This document shows, in pieces, positions 8,664 to 19,555 of a stretch of 64,000 nt of DNA. The notes under the pieces were generated by a model, which saw only the letters and a program-made list of their open reading frames with translations, searched no databases and was not told the origin of the DNA. The position numbers and the translations under genes are program-made. Each line of letters begins with the position of its first letter. Within the stretch, counting starts at the first letter, position 1. The stretch is from Methylotenera sp. (GTDB lineage Bacteria > Pseudomonadota > Gammaproteobacteria > Burkholderiales > Burkholderiaceae_C), in the NCBI GenBank assembly GCA_021738245.1, contig JAIPCJ010000004.1, positions 1 to 64,000 on the forward strand, read 5' to 3'.

Positions 8664-10223
8664 TCAGTGCTCACGGCCCAGCTTGAAGACGCCGACGACC
8701 TCGTTCATGCGCTGGGCCTGGCCGCGCAGGCTGTCGGCCGCCGCAGCCGCTTCTTCCACCAGCGCCGCGTTCTGCTGGGTGACGCGGTCCAGCTGCGCCA
8801 CCGCTTCGCTGACCTGGCCGATGCCGGTGGTCTGCTCCTGGGTGGCCGAGCCCATCTCGCCGATGAGGTCAGCCACGCGCTTCACCTGGCTGACGATCTC
8901 GGTCATGGTGCTGCCTGCTTCGCCCACCAGACGCGAGCCGGCTTCCACGTCGTCCACGCTCTGGCCGATCAGGCCCTTGATCTCGCGGGCGGCCTGGGCG
9001 CTGCGCTGCGCCAGGGCGCGCACCTCGCCCGCCACGACCGCGAAGCCGCGGCCTTGTTCACCGGCACGGGCGGCTTCCACCGCAGCGTTCAGCGCGAGGA
9101 TGTTGGTCTGAAACGCGATGCCGTCGATGGTGCCGATGATGTCGGCGATCTTGCGCGAGCTGGCCGAGATGTCGCCCATCGTGCTGATGACCTTCTGCAC
9201 CACCTCGCCGCCGCGTACGGCGACCGTGCTGGCCGATTGCGCGAGCTGCGTGGCGGTCTGCGCGGTGTCGGCGTTCTGGCGCACCGTGGCATTCATCTGC
9301 TCCATGGAGGCGGCGGTTTCCTCCAGGTTGGCGGCCTGTTCTTCGGTGCGCTGGGACAGGTCGGCATTGCCGCTGGCGATCTCGCCGGCACCGGTCAGGA
9401 TGGAGTCGGCGCCGTGGCGCACCTGCTGCACGATCCTGACCAGGCCGTCGTTCATCTCGCCCAGAGCCGAGAGCAGCGCGGCGATCTCGTCGCGGCCGTC
9501 GGCGTTGATGGACACGGTCAGGTCGCCGCCGGCCACGGCCTGCGCAAACCCGACGGCGCGCCGTACCGGCTCGGTGATGGAGCGCGTGATCAGCCAGGCC
9601 ATTCCGCCACCGAGCAGCAGGGCCGCGAGGGTCAGTGCCACCGTGGTGCCCGCGGCCACCGTGCGGGTGGTTTCGGCGCGCTGGAATTCGGCAGCGGCTT
9701 CGTCGATCTGCAGTTTGACCAGCTGGTCTGCCAGGTCGCGCGCCTTGGTGCCGAGCGGCAGGGTCTTTTCTTCGTAGATCTGCAGTGCCGTGCTCATGCC
9801 GCCGGTGGACAGCGCCGTGCTGACAGGCAGCAGACCCTCCTCGATGAAGGCCTTGCGCGCCGTGACGAAGCGCTGGGCCAGCTCACGCTCGCTATCGGTC
9901 AGCTTGCTGGCCAGATACTCGTCCAGCACGGTCTGGCCGCGCTTGATGTTGGCGTTCAGTTCGTCGCTGCGCCGCTTGATCTCGTCGAAGCCCGGCGAGC
10001 GCAGCATCTCGACAATGATGAGGCGGTTGCGCGTGGACAGGTTGTTCAGCTCGCCCAGCTGCGCCAGCGGCACGGTGCGGTCGCGGTAGACCGTCTCCAG
10101 CCCGGCAGCGACGCGGAAGATCCCGACGACCCCCACCGCAGCCACGATCACCATCAGCGCCAGCACCGCGGTGAATGCGATCCCTAAACGGCTACCAATG
10201 CGCAGTTGCTTCAATGCATTCAT
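8664..10223 (-). CDS. Methyl-accepting chemotaxis protein
   Basis: A 519-residue chemoreceptor. A first transmembrane helix (~residues 11-33) is followed by a four-helix-bundle periplasmic sensor of the 4HB_MCP type, a second membrane helix near 190-210 ([16 protein letters not shown]), a HAMP domain, and a long cytoplasmic coiled coil. The hairpin tip contains the highly conserved stretch [20 protein letters not shown] and [17 protein letters not shown]. It signals to CheA/CheW. The methylation-site helices contain the typical [17 protein letters not shown] sequence. The ATG at 10223 ([13 protein letters not shown]) is the expected start. No chemotaxis operon is nearby, so this is an orphan receptor with an unknown ligand. 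Confidence 0.95.
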   Translation of the reverse strand: MNALKQLRIGSRLGIAFTAVLALMVIVAAVGVVGIFRVAAGLETVYRDRTVPLAQLGELNNLSTRNRLIIVEMLRSPGFDEIKRRSDELNANIKRGQTVLDEYLASKLTDSERELAQRFVTARKAFIEEGLLPVSTALSTGGMSTALQIYEEKTLPLGTKARDLADQLVKLQIDEAAAEFQRAETTRTVAAGTTVALTLAALLLGGGMAWLITRSITEPVRRAVGFAQAVAGGDLTVSINADGRDEIAALLSALGEMNDGLVRIVQQVRHGADSILTGAGEIASGNADLSQRTEEQAANLEETAASMEQMNATVRQNADTAQTATQLAQSASTVAVRGGEVVQKVISTMGDISASSRKIADIIGTIDGIAFQTNILALNAAVEAARAGEQGRGFAVVAGEVRALAQRSAQAAREIKGLIGQSVDDVEAGSRLVGEAGSTMTEIVSQVKRVADLIGEMGSATQEQTTGIGQVSEAVAQLDRVTQQNAALVEEAAAAADSLRGQAQRMNEVVGVFKLGREH

Positions 10224-10297
10224 GCCTTGTCCCCCGTGTGTTGCCCTGTCGAGCGGGCTCACGGAGTCTGCATGAACGGCGCAGGCGCGTCGACGCC

Positions 10298-11866
<1,569 letters not shown>

Positions 11867-11940
11867 GAGGCGTCCTCTAAAATCAATGGCTAATCAACGA
11901 TAAACGGTCTGCTGCAACGGCAGTCCCCCAGGAGCCACAC

Positions 11941-12663
11941 ATGGCCGGTCATTCCAAATGGGCCAACATCCAGCATCGCAAAGGTCGCCAGGACGAGAAG
12001 CGCGGCAAGATCTGGACTCGCATCATCCGTGAGATCACGGTCGCCGCGCGCCAGGGCGGCCCCGACATCAAGGACAACCCCCGCCTGCGCCTGGCGGTGG
12101 ACAAGGCCAAGGCCGCCAACATGCCGGCCGACCGCATCAAATACAACATCGACAAGGCCAGCGGCAACATCGATGGCCTGACCTACGAGGAAATCCGCTA
12201 CGAAGGCTACGGCATCGGCGGCGCGGCCATCATGCTCGACACCATGACGGACAACCGCGTGCGCACCGTGGCTGAAGTGCGCCACGCCTTCAGCAAGTAC
12301 GGCGGCAACATGGGCACCGACGGCTCGGTGGCCTTCCAGTTCAAGCATTGCGGCCAGTTCCTGTTCGCGCCGGGCACCTCGGAAGACAAGGTCATGGAAG
12401 TGGCCCTGGACGCCGGTGCCGAGGACGTCATCACCGGTGACGATGGCGCCATCGAGGTGCTGACGGCTCCGGCCGACTATGAAGTCGTCAAGGCCGCACT
12501 GGAGGCGGCGGGCCTGGTGCCTGAGCTCGCCGAGGTGACCATGCGTGCCGAGAACACCATCGAACTTACCGGCGAGGATGCCGAGCGGATGCAAAAGCTG
12601 CTGGACGTCATCGAAGACCTGGACGACGTCCAGGCGGTCTACCACAACGCCGAGCTCAACTGA
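11941..12663 (+). CDS. YebC/PmpR family DNA-binding regulatory protein
   Basis: A 240-residue protein starting [18 protein letters not shown], the family hallmark, with the usual three-domain YebC architecture and length. Family members act as transcription regulators, and some help translation through proline-rich stretches. Its TGATG junction with purD (stop TGA at 12661-12663, purD ATG at 12663) means the two genes are translationally coupled. It heads a plus-strand run of housekeeping genes that continues to rng. Confidence 0.93.
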   Translation: MAGHSKWANIQHRKGRQDEKRGKIWTRIIREITVAARQGGPDIKDNPRLRLAVDKAKAANMPADRIKYNIDKASGNIDGLTYEEIRYEGYGIGGAAIMLDTMTDNRVRTVAEVRHAFSKYGGNMGTDGSVAFQFKHCGQFLFAPGTSEDKVMEVALDAGAEDVITGDDGAIEVLTAPADYEVVKAALEAAGLVPELAEVTMRAENTIELTGEDAERMQKLLDVIEDLDDVQAVYHNAELN

Positions 12664-13949
12664 TGCGAGTCCTTGTCATCGGCAATGGCGGCCGTGAACA
12701 TGCCCTGGCCTGGAAGCTGGCGCAAGCAGAGCGCGTGAGCCAGGTGTTCGTCGCGCCCGGCAACGGTGGCACCGCGCGCGATGAGCGCCTGCAGACCGTG
12801 CCCATCGGCGTGACCGACGTGAAGGCGCTGGCGGAGTTCGCCATCGCCCAGAAGATCACGCTGACCGTGGTCGGCCCCGAGGCCGCGTTGGCGGCCGGTG
12901 TGGTCGATGAGTTCCGCGCGCGCGGTCTGCGCATCTTCGGCCCCACCCAGGCGGCCGCGCAGCTCGAAAGCTCCAAGGCCTTCGCCAAGGACTTCATGAA
13001 GCGCCACGGCATCCCGACCGCGGCCTACGAAACCTTCTCCGACGCCGCCGCAGCGCATGCCTATGTCGACGGTCGCGGCGCGCCCATCGTTATCAAGGCG
13101 GACGGCCTGGCGGCGGGCAAGGGCGTGGTCGTGGCGATGACGCTGGCCGAGGCGCACGAAGCCATCACCTGGATCCTGGAAGACAACAAGCTCGGCGTGA
13201 CCCACAACGCGGGCGGTGCGCGCGTGGTCATCGAGGACTTCCTGGCCGGCGAAGAGGCCAGCTTCATCGTCGTGTGCGACGGCAAGCACGTCGTGTCCCT
13301 GGCCACCAGCCAGGACCACAAGCGCCTGCTGGACGGCGATGCCGGCCCGAACACGGGTGGCATGGGGGCCTACTCGCCCGCGCCGGTGGTGACGCCCAAC
13401 GTGCATGCCAAGGTGATGCACGAGATCATCCAGCCCACCATCGCCGGCATGGCCAAAGACGGCCATCCCTTCACGGGCTTCCTGTATGCCGGCCTGATGA
13501 TCGACGAGCACGGCCAGCCGCGCACCGTCGAGTTCAACACCCGCATGGGCGACCCCGAGACCCAGCCCATCATGATGCGGCTCAAGAGCGATCTCTTCGA
13601 GCTGCTGATGCATGCCACCGACGGCACGCTCGACCAGGTCGAACTGCAGTGGGACCGACGCGTCGCGCTGGGCGTGGTGCTGGCGGCGGAGGGCTACCCG
13701 CTGCAGCCGCGCAAGGGCGATGCCATCAGCGGCCTGCCGGGCGACGACGACGAGGCCATGGTCTTCCATGCGGGCACGGCCATGGCCGATGGCCAGCTGG
13801 TGACCAGCGGCGGTCGTGTGCTGTGCGTGACGGCACTGGGCGAATCGGTCCGCACCGCGGCCCAGCGGGCCTACGACGTGGTGGCGGGCATCCAGTTCGC
13901 CGGGCGCCAATACCGATCCGACATCGGCCACCGGGCCATCAAGCGTTGA
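12663..13949 (+). CDS. purD: Phosphoribosylamine--glycine ligase
   Basis: A 428-residue GAR synthetase that joins 5-phosphoribosylamine and glycine with ATP in de novo purine synthesis. The N-terminal VIGNGGREHALAWKL motif, the ATP-grasp part (SKAFAKDFMKRHGIPTAAY, KADGLAAGKGVVV) and HKRLLDGDAGPNTGGMGAYS are all present. The phrase EFNTRMGDPETQ marks the metal and ATP site. Length is normal. The gene overlaps the stop of yebC by one base and its own stop overlaps the TTG start of the next gene by four bases. Confidence 0.96.
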   Translation: MRVLVIGNGGREHALAWKLAQAERVSQVFVAPGNGGTARDERLQTVPIGVTDVKALAEFAIAQKITLTVVGPEAALAAGVVDEFRARGLRIFGPTQAAAQLESSKAFAKDFMKRHGIPTAAYETFSDAAAAHAYVDGRGAPIVIKADGLAAGKGVVVAMTLAEAHEAITWILEDNKLGVTHNAGGARVVIEDFLAGEEASFIVVCDGKHVVSLATSQDHKRLLDGDAGPNTGGMGAYSPAPVVTPNVHAKVMHEIIQPTIAGMAKDGHPFTGFLYAGLMIDEHGQPRTVEFNTRMGDPETQPIMMRLKSDLFELLMHATDGTLDQVELQWDRRVALGVVLAAEGYPLQPRKGDAISGLPGDDDEAMVFHAGTAMADGQLVTSGGRVLCVTALGESVRTAAQRAYDVVAGIQFAGRQYRSDIGHRAIKR

Positions 13950-14587
13950 GCCTCACGCCCACCGTCCTGACCGGGCCGCTGCACCCTCACGGCCGCCAAA
14001 GCCGTCTGGCCCGTGGGGTGCTGCGCCTGTTCGGCTGGCGGGTGGACTCGCCCGGGCTGCCGGCAGAGCAGGGCGTGATCCTGGTCTACCCGCACACCTC
14101 CAACTGGGACTTCGTCGTGGGCTTGCTGGCCAAGTGGGCCCTGGGCCTGCAGCTGCGCTTCTGGGCCAAGGACAGCCTGTTCAGCGTGCCGGTGCTGGGC
14201 CGCTGGGTACGGTATCTGGGCGGCGTTGCGGTGGACCGCAGCAGTCGGCATGGCATGGTGGGCGACACCGTGCAACAGATGCAGGCCGCGGCCGCGCGCG
14301 GTGAGCGCTTCTGGCTGGCCGTGGCGCCCGAGGGCACGCGGTCGCTCACCACCGGCTGGCGCACCGGGGCCTACCAGGTGGCGGTGCAGGCCGGCGTGCC
14401 GGTGGGCCTGTGCTACTTTGATTTCCGCGAGCGGGTGGTGTCCCTGACCCGCTTCGTGCAGTTGACGGGCGACATGCCGGCCGATTTCGCCGCCTTTGCC
14501 GCCTATCTCGGCCCCCGGGTCGGCAAGCGCCCGGCGCTCGCCAGCCCCATCCAGCCCCGTGCCACATCGCCAGGTCCGCGCCCATGA
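13946..14587 (+). CDS. 1-acyl-sn-glycerol-3-phosphate acyltransferase-like protein (PlsC family)
   Basis: A 213-residue acyltransferase. The HX4D catalytic motif is at His50-Asp55 (YPHTSNWDF) and the substrate motif PEGTRS follows ~75 residues later. The protein is shorter than typical PlsC and lacks an obvious N-terminal membrane anchor, which matches the group of small PlsC-like enzymes with HTSNWD. The best start is TTG at 13946, because no ATG or GTG precedes the catalytic motif in frame after purD; TTGA overlaps the purD stop. Its stop overlaps the hemF ATG by four bases. Likely phospholipid or lipid A-related acyl transfer; the substrate is not known. Confidence 0.8.
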   Translation: MSLTPTVLTGPLHPHGRQSRLARGVLRLFGWRVDSPGLPAEQGVILVYPHTSNWDFVVGLLAKWALGLQLRFWAKDSLFSVPVLGRWVRYLGGVAVDRSSRHGMVGDTVQQMQAAAARGERFWLAVAPEGTRSLTTGWRTGAYQVAVQAGVPVGLCYFDFRERVVSLTRFVQLTGDMPADFAAFAAYLGPRVGKRPALASPIQPRATSPGPRP

Positions 14588-15519
14588 ATTCACAAGCCGT
14601 TCGCGACTATCTGCTCGACCTGCAACAGCGCATCGTCACCGCGCTGGAAGCGGCTGATGGCAACCCCTTCCTGCGTGACGGCTGGAGCCGCGAGCCCGGC
14701 GGCCGCCTGGAGGGTGATGGCCTGTCACGGCTCATCGAGGGCGGTGCCGTCATCGAGCGGGGTGGTGTCAACTTCTCTCATGTGAAGGGCCGTGTGCTGC
14801 CGCCCTCGGCCACGCAGCACCGCCCGGATCTGGCCGGCGCGCCGTTCGAGGCCATGGGCGTGTCGCTGGTCATCCACCCGCACAACCCCTTCGTGCCCAC
14901 GGTGCACATGAATGTGCGGATGTTCGCCGCCCTGCCGGAGAACGCACCGGCCGTGACCTGGTTTGGCGGCGGCATGGACCTCACGCCCTACTACGGCTAC
15001 GAGCGCGACGCCCAGCACTTCCACCGCGTCTGCCGCGACGCGCTGGCGCCGCACGGGCCTGACCTGCACCCGAAGTTCAAGGCCTGGTGCGACGAGTACT
15101 TCTTCCTGAAGCACCGCAACGAGCCCCGCGGCGTAGGTGGCATCTTCTTCGACGACTATGCCGAGGGCGGTTTCGACCGCGGCTTCGCGCTGATCCAGTC
15201 GGTGGGCGACGCTTTTGTGTCGGCCTACCTGCCCATCGTCGAGCGTCGCCAGGGCTATGCCTACGGCGAGCGTGAGCGCGAGTTCCAGGCCTACCGGCGC
15301 GGCCGTTATGTCGAGTTCAACCTGGTCTGGGACCGCGGCACCTTGTTTGGCCTGCAATCGGGCGGTCGCACGGAATCCATCCTGATGTCCATGCCGCCCC
15401 AGGTGAGCTGGCGCTACGACTGGGCGCCCGGACCCGGCACGCCCGAGGCGCGGCTCTATACCGACTTTCTGCGTCCGCGTGACTGGGTGAACGAGACGCC
15501 CACGGGGCTGTGGCTTTGA
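14584..15519 (+). CDS. hemF: Oxygen-dependent coproporphyrinogen III oxidase
   Basis: A 311-residue aerobic coproporphyrinogen oxidase, converting coproporphyrinogen III to protoporphyrinogen IX with O2. Diagnostic segments are [42 protein letters not shown] and [20 protein letters not shown], followed by [20 protein letters not shown]. Length and order are those of HemF. The ATG overlaps the stop of the upstream acyltransferase (ATGA), and nadD begins inside its last codons, so the three are expected to be co-translated. Confidence 0.97.
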   Translation: MNSQAVRDYLLDLQQRIVTALEAADGNPFLRDGWSREPGGRLEGDGLSRLIEGGAVIERGGVNFSHVKGRVLPPSATQHRPDLAGAPFEAMGVSLVIHPHNPFVPTVHMNVRMFAALPENAPAVTWFGGGMDLTPYYGYERDAQHFHRVCRDALAPHGPDLHPKFKAWCDEYFFLKHRNEPRGVGGIFFDDYAEGGFDRGFALIQSVGDAFVSAYLPIVERRQGYAYGEREREFQAYRRGRYVEFNLVWDRGTLFGLQSGGRTESILMSMPPQVSWRYDWAPGPGTPEARLYTDFLRPRDWVNETPTGLWL

Positions 15520-16100
15520 CACTGGCTCTGTTTGGCGGCAGCTTCGACCCGCCGCATCTCGGGCACCTGGCCTTCGCGCGATTCGTGCGGGACGCACTGA
15601 GCCCGGATCAACTCGTCTGGCTGCCCGCGGGCCGGCAGTGGCAGAAGCCCGACCAGGTCATGGCGGCCGGTTCCCACCGGGCGGCCATGATTGCCCGCCT
15701 GATCGCGTCGGAGCCGCAGTTCCGGCTCGATGAGCGCGAACTGCAGCGCCGTGGGCCCAGCTTCACGGCGGACACGCTGCGCGAGTTCAGCAGCGAGAAT
15801 CCCGGCGCGGAACTGATGTTCCTCATCGGCCAGGATCAATACGCCCGGCTGCCGACCTGGTATCAGGTCGAGACGGTCGTCTCGCTCGCCACGCTGGTGG
15901 TGGTGCCGCGTGGCGGTGAAGCCGTTGTCACCCCGCCGGGCCTGCCGCCGCACCGCCTTCGTGTGCTGGCGCTGCCCGAACTCCCGATTTCGTCCACCGC
16001 CGTGCGCGACGCCGTTGCGCAGGGCCAGGACATCAGCCCCATGGTGGGCGCCGAGGTCGCGAGCTATATTGCCTCGCACCGCCTCTACGAGAAAAAGTAA
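15510..16100 (+). CDS. nadD: Nicotinate-nucleotide adenylyltransferase
   Basis: A 196-residue nucleotidyltransferase that makes nicotinic acid adenine dinucleotide for NAD synthesis. The N-terminal [14 protein letters not shown] carries the GXFXPXHXGH-type motif, and [14 protein letters not shown] near the end is the ISSTxVR motif. The start is GTG at 15510 (ten-base overlap with hemF) or TTG at 15516 (TTGA overlap). A second NAD-related locus, prs-nadV-nrtR, lies at 59.3-62.5 kb. Confidence 0.95.
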   Translation: MALTLALFGGSFDPPHLGHLAFARFVRDALSPDQLVWLPAGRQWQKPDQVMAAGSHRAAMIARLIASEPQFRLDERELQRRGPSFTADTLREFSSENPGAELMFLIGQDQYARLPTWYQVETVVSLATLVVVPRGGEAVVTPPGLPPHRLRVLALPELPISSTAVRDAVAQGQDISPMVGAEVASYIASHRLYEKK

Positions 16101-16103
16101 AGC

Positions 16104-16838
16104 ATGGACATCCGCAAGCTGCAACGCGCCATCGTCGATGGTCTTGAAGACGTGAAGGCCCAGAACATCGTCGTGTTCAACACCGAGCATCTGTCGCCGC
16201 TCTTCGAGCGCGTCATCGTGGCGTCGGGCACGAGCAACCGGCAGACCAAGGCCCTGGCCTCCAGCGTGCGCGAGACCGTCAAGGGCCGCGGCATGCAGGT
16301 CATGCGCACCGAGGGCGAGGACAATGGCGAATGGATCATCGTGGACTGCGGCGCGGCCGTGGTGCACGTGATGCAGCCCGCCATCCGCGACTACTACCGA
16401 CTCGAAGAGATCTGGGGCGGCAAGCCCGTCAAGTTGAAGGTCGGCAGCGGCGAGGTGAAGCTGGTCAAGGCGTCGGAAGACGAAGCGCCGGTCAAGAAGT
16501 CGCCGGCCAAGGCTCCCGCCAAGACAGCAGCCAAGACGGCGGCCAAGGCACCGGTCAAGGCCGCCGCGAAGACCCCGGCCAAGAAGGCCGCCCCTGCCGC
16601 GAAGAAAGCCACTCCCGCCAAGAAGGGCGTGAGCCGCGTGGTGGGCGCCAAGACGCCGGTGGCCAAGACCATCAAGGTGGGCGCGGCCAAGCCGGCCGCC
16701 AAGAAGACCAGCGCCAAGCCTGCAGCCAAGCCGGCTGCCAAGAAGGCGGCCCCGGTGAAGGCGGCGGCCAAGAAGGTGGCAGCGAAGGCGGCACCGGCCA
16801 AGGCTGCCGCCAAGAAGACCGCAGCCAAGAAGGGCTGA
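16104..16838 (+). CDS. rsfS: Ribosome silencing factor RsfS with long Lys/Ala/Pro C-terminal extension
   Basis: The first ~115 residues are a normal RsfS/Iojap domain ([68 protein letters not shown]), which binds ribosomal protein uL14 and blocks subunit joining. The remaining ~120 residues are almost entirely Lys, Ala, Pro and Val in AAK/PAKK-type repeats, like histone H1 or AlgP tails. Length is 244 against ~105-140 for most RsfS. The tail should be disordered, strongly basic and nucleic-acid binding, perhaps strengthening ribosome contact. The gene sits in the conserved order nadD-rsfS-rlmH-maf and overlaps rlmH by one base. Confidence 0.93.
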   Translation: MDIRKLQRAIVDGLEDVKAQNIVVFNTEHLSPLFERVIVASGTSNRQTKALASSVRETVKGRGMQVMRTEGEDNGEWIIVDCGAAVVHVMQPAIRDYYRLEEIWGGKPVKLKVGSGEVKLVKASEDEAPVKKSPAKAPAKTAAKTAAKAPVKAAAKTPAKKAAPAAKKATPAKKGVSRVVGAKTPVAKTIKVGAAKPAAKKTSAKPAAKPAAKKAAPVKAAAKKVAAKAAPAKAAAKKTAAKKG

Positions 16839-17305
16839 TGCGGCTGTTCCTGGTGGCCGTGGGCCAGCGTCAGCCGGCCTGGGCCGACACGGCCTATGAC
16901 GACTTCGCCAAGCGCTTCCCGCCCGAGCTTCGGCTGGAGCTGAAGGCGGTCAAGGCCGAGACGCGCGGCAGCAAGACGGCCGAACAGCTCATGGCCGCCG
17001 AGGCCGCGCGCATCGAGGCAGCCCTGCCAAAGGGCGTGCGCCGCATCATCCTGGACGAGCGCGGTGAACGCCGCACGACGGTGCAGTTGGCCGAGCGGCT
17101 CAAGCTCTGGATGGGGGAGGGCCGCGACGCCGCACTCATCATTGGCGGGCCTGACGGCCTGCACCCCGACCTCAAGGCCACGGCCGACGAGACCCTGCGC
17201 CTGTCTGACCTGACATTGCCGCATGCCTTTGCCCGCGTGTTGCTGGCCGAGGGCCTGTACCGCGCATGGACCGTCACCACCGGTCATCCCTACCATCGCG
17301 AATGA
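16838..17305 (+). CDS. rlmH: 23S rRNA (pseudouridine-1915-N3)-methyltransferase RlmH
   Basis: A 155-residue SPOUT-class methyltransferase that methylates pseudouridine 1915 in helix 69 of 23S rRNA. The knotted C-terminal SAM site is visible as [14 protein letters not shown] and [18 protein letters not shown], and the end TTGHPYHRE is the conserved C-terminus needed for catalysis. Its ATG overlaps the rsfS stop (TGATG), and its TGA overlaps the maf ATG (ATGA), making a tight translation-coupled run. Confidence 0.97.
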   Translation: MRLFLVAVGQRQPAWADTAYDDFAKRFPPELRLELKAVKAETRGSKTAEQLMAAEAARIEAALPKGVRRIILDERGERRTTVQLAERLKLWMGEGRDAALIIGGPDGLHPDLKATADETLRLSDLTLPHAFARVLLAEGLYRAWTVTTGHPYHRE

Positions 17306-17904
17306 CGCCCTTGCTCTACCTCGCCTCCCAGAGCCCGCGCCGCCTGCAATTGCTCGGGCAGCTGGGCTTGCATCCTGAATTGCTGCTGCCTGGCGACAAC
17401 GAGGACGCGGAGGCCCTGGAGGCCGTGCAGCCGGGCGAGGCGCCCGAGGTCTATTGCGTGCGTGTCACTCGCGCCAAGCTCGATGCCGCCGTGGCGCGAC
17501 GCCTGGCGCGCGGCCTGGCGCCTGGCGTCATCCTGTGCGCCGACACGACCGTGGCGGTCGATCAACTCATCCTGGGCAAGCCGGCCGACGACGCCGATGC
17601 GGCGCGCATGCTGGCGCTGATGTCGGGCCGGCAGCATCGCGTCATCACGGCGGTCGCGGTGTCGGATGGTGTGCGGTGCGAGCAGGCGCTGCAGGTGTCC
17701 GCCGTCGAGTTCGCCGCGCTGACGCCGGCGCAGATCGAGCGCTATGTGGCCAGCCGGGAACCCTTTGGCAAGGCAGGGGCTTATGCCATCCAGAGCCAGG
17801 CTGCGGCCTGGATCGTGAACATTTCAGGCAGCTACTCGGGCATCATGGGGTTGCCCCTCTTTGAGACGGCGACGCTGTTGGCCAAATTTGGCCTCGACGT
17901 TTGA
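17302..17904 (+). CDS. maf: Maf family nucleotide pyrophosphatase
   Basis: A 200-residue Maf protein beginning [17 protein letters not shown], the family signature loop, with the central [16 protein letters not shown] and late [12 protein letters not shown] motifs. Maf enzymes hydrolyse dTTP/UTP or modified nucleotides and help keep them out of DNA and RNA. Length is normal. It overlaps rlmH by four bases and lies 85 bases before rng, the order found in many beta- and gammaproteobacteria. Confidence 0.95.
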   Translation: MTPLLYLASQSPRRLQLLGQLGLHPELLLPGDNEDAEALEAVQPGEAPEVYCVRVTRAKLDAAVARRLARGLAPGVILCADTTVAVDQLILGKPADDADAARMLALMSGRQHRVITAVAVSDGVRCEQALQVSAVEFAALTPAQIERYVASREPFGKAGAYAIQSQAAAWIVNISGSYSGIMGLPLFETATLLAKFGLDV

Positions 17905-17989
17905 GCGGCTGGCGGGCCTCCCCGCCGCGGTCGAGTCCTGACGCCTGCGCGCATGCCCGTGCGCAACCGTCAGCATTCAAAGGTTCGCG

Positions 17990-19474
17990 ATGGAAGACAT
18001 CCTGATCAACTGGTCACCGCAGGAGACGCGCGTGGCCGTGGTCGAGAACGGCGCGGTGCAGGAGCTGCACATCGAGCGCACGTTGGAGCGGGGCCTGGTG
18101 GGCAACGTCTATCTCGGCAAGGTGGTGCGCGTGCTGCCCGGCATGCAGAGCGCCTTCATCGACATCGGCCTGGAGCGTGCCGCCTTTCTGCACGTGGCCG
18201 ACCTGCACACCGCCTCGCAGTTCGGCCACGGCCGCAGCCATGGCCACGACACGCCGCCCACCCCGATCGAGCGCCTGGTGTTCGAAGGCCAGCCCCTGAC
18301 CGTGCAGGTCATCAAGGATCCGATCGGCACGAAGGGCGCGCGACTGTCCAGCCAGATCAGCATTGCAGGTCGCATGCTGGTTTACCTGCCGCAGGATGAG
18401 CACATCGGCATCAGCCAGAAGATCGGCTCTCCCGAAACTCGCGAATCCCTGCGGGCGCGCATGCAGGCGCTGGTCGGCACCAAGGAACAAGGCGGCGGCG
18501 GTGGCTTCATCCTGCGCACCAACGCCGAGGATGCGACCGACGAGGAGCTCGCTGCAGACATCGCCTACCTGCGCAAGACCTGGCACCAGATCCGCGACAA
18601 GGCCCTCACCACGCCGCCGGCCAACCTGCTGCATCAGGATCTGAGCCTGGTGGAGCGCGTGCTGCGTGACCTGGCCAGCGAGCGTACCGGGGCCATCCGC
18701 ATCGACTCCCGGATGCAGTACGACGTGCTGCGGCAGTTCGGCGAAACCTTCATGCCAGCCGCCACTGCCAAGCTGGAGCACTACCGAGGCGAGCGTCCGA
18801 TCTTCGATCTGTGCAACGTCGATGCCGAAATCGCCCGGGCGCTGGCGCGCAAGGTGGAGCTGAAGTCCGGCGGTTCGCTGGTGTTCGACCAGACCGAGGC
18901 GATGACGACCATCGACGTCAACACCGGCGGCTTCGTGGGCGCCAAGAACTTCGACGAAACCATCTTCAAGACCAACCTCGAGGCGGCCGGCGCGATTGCA
19001 CGGCAGCTGCGTCTGCGCAACCTCGGCGGGATCATCATTGTCGACTTCATCGACATGACCAAGGAAGAGCACAAGGCCGCGGTGCTGAGCGAGTTCAAGA
19101 AGCAGCTCAGCCGCGACCGCACCAAGGTGACGGTGGGCGGCTTCACGCAACTCGGCTTGGTGGAGATGACGCGCAAGCGCACGCGCGAATCGCTGTCGCG
19201 CATGCTTTGCGAACCGTGCCCAACCTGCGAAGGGCGTGGCCAGGTGAAGACGGCGCGGTCGGTCTGCTACGACATCCTGCGCGAGATCCTGCGTGAGGCG
19301 CGGCAGTTCTCGCCGCGCGAGTTCCGCGTGGTGGCGGCGGCCAACGTGGTGGAGATGCTGCTCGACGAGGAGAGCGCGCATCTCGCGGGCCTGTCGGACT
19401 TCATCGGCAAGCCGATTTCGCTGACGGCCGAGCCCACCAACCAGACCGAGCACTACGACATCGTGCTGCTGTAA
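17990..19474 (+). CDS. rng: Ribonuclease G
   Basis: A 494-residue RNase E/G family endoribonuclease. After a short start (MEDILINWSPQETRVAVVEN) comes an S1 RNA-binding region around GNVYLGKVVRVLPGMQSAFIDIGLERAAFL, then the catalytic part with VFDQTEAMTTIDVNTGGFVG, and a Zn-link-like CEPCPTCEGRGQV. It lacks the long C-terminal scaffold of RNase E, so RNase G is the better name. It matures the 5' end of 16S rRNA and takes part in mRNA turnover. Follows maf, its usual neighbour. Confidence 0.95.
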   Translation: MEDILINWSPQETRVAVVENGAVQELHIERTLERGLVGNVYLGKVVRVLPGMQSAFIDIGLERAAFLHVADLHTASQFGHGRSHGHDTPPTPIERLVFEGQPLTVQVIKDPIGTKGARLSSQISIAGRMLVYLPQDEHIGISQKIGSPETRESLRARMQALVGTKEQGGGGGFILRTNAEDATDEELAADIAYLRKTWHQIRDKALTTPPANLLHQDLSLVERVLRDLASERTGAIRIDSRMQYDVLRQFGETFMPAATAKLEHYRGERPIFDLCNVDAEIARALARKVELKSGGSLVFDQTEAMTTIDVNTGGFVGAKNFDETIFKTNLEAAGAIARQLRLRNLGGIIIVDFIDMTKEEHKAAVLSEFKKQLSRDRTKVTVGGFTQLGLVEMTRKRTRESLSRMLCEPCPTCEGRGQVKTARSVCYDILREILREARQFSPREFRVVAAANVVEMLLDEESAHLAGLSDFIGKPISLTAEPTNQTEHYDIVLL

Positions 19475-19555
19475 CGGCCCGCCGTGCGGGCTGCCGTGGC
19501 CGACGCGGCCTTGTCTGACGTTACATCTCGGCCGCGTGCGGCAAAATGCCGCGCC

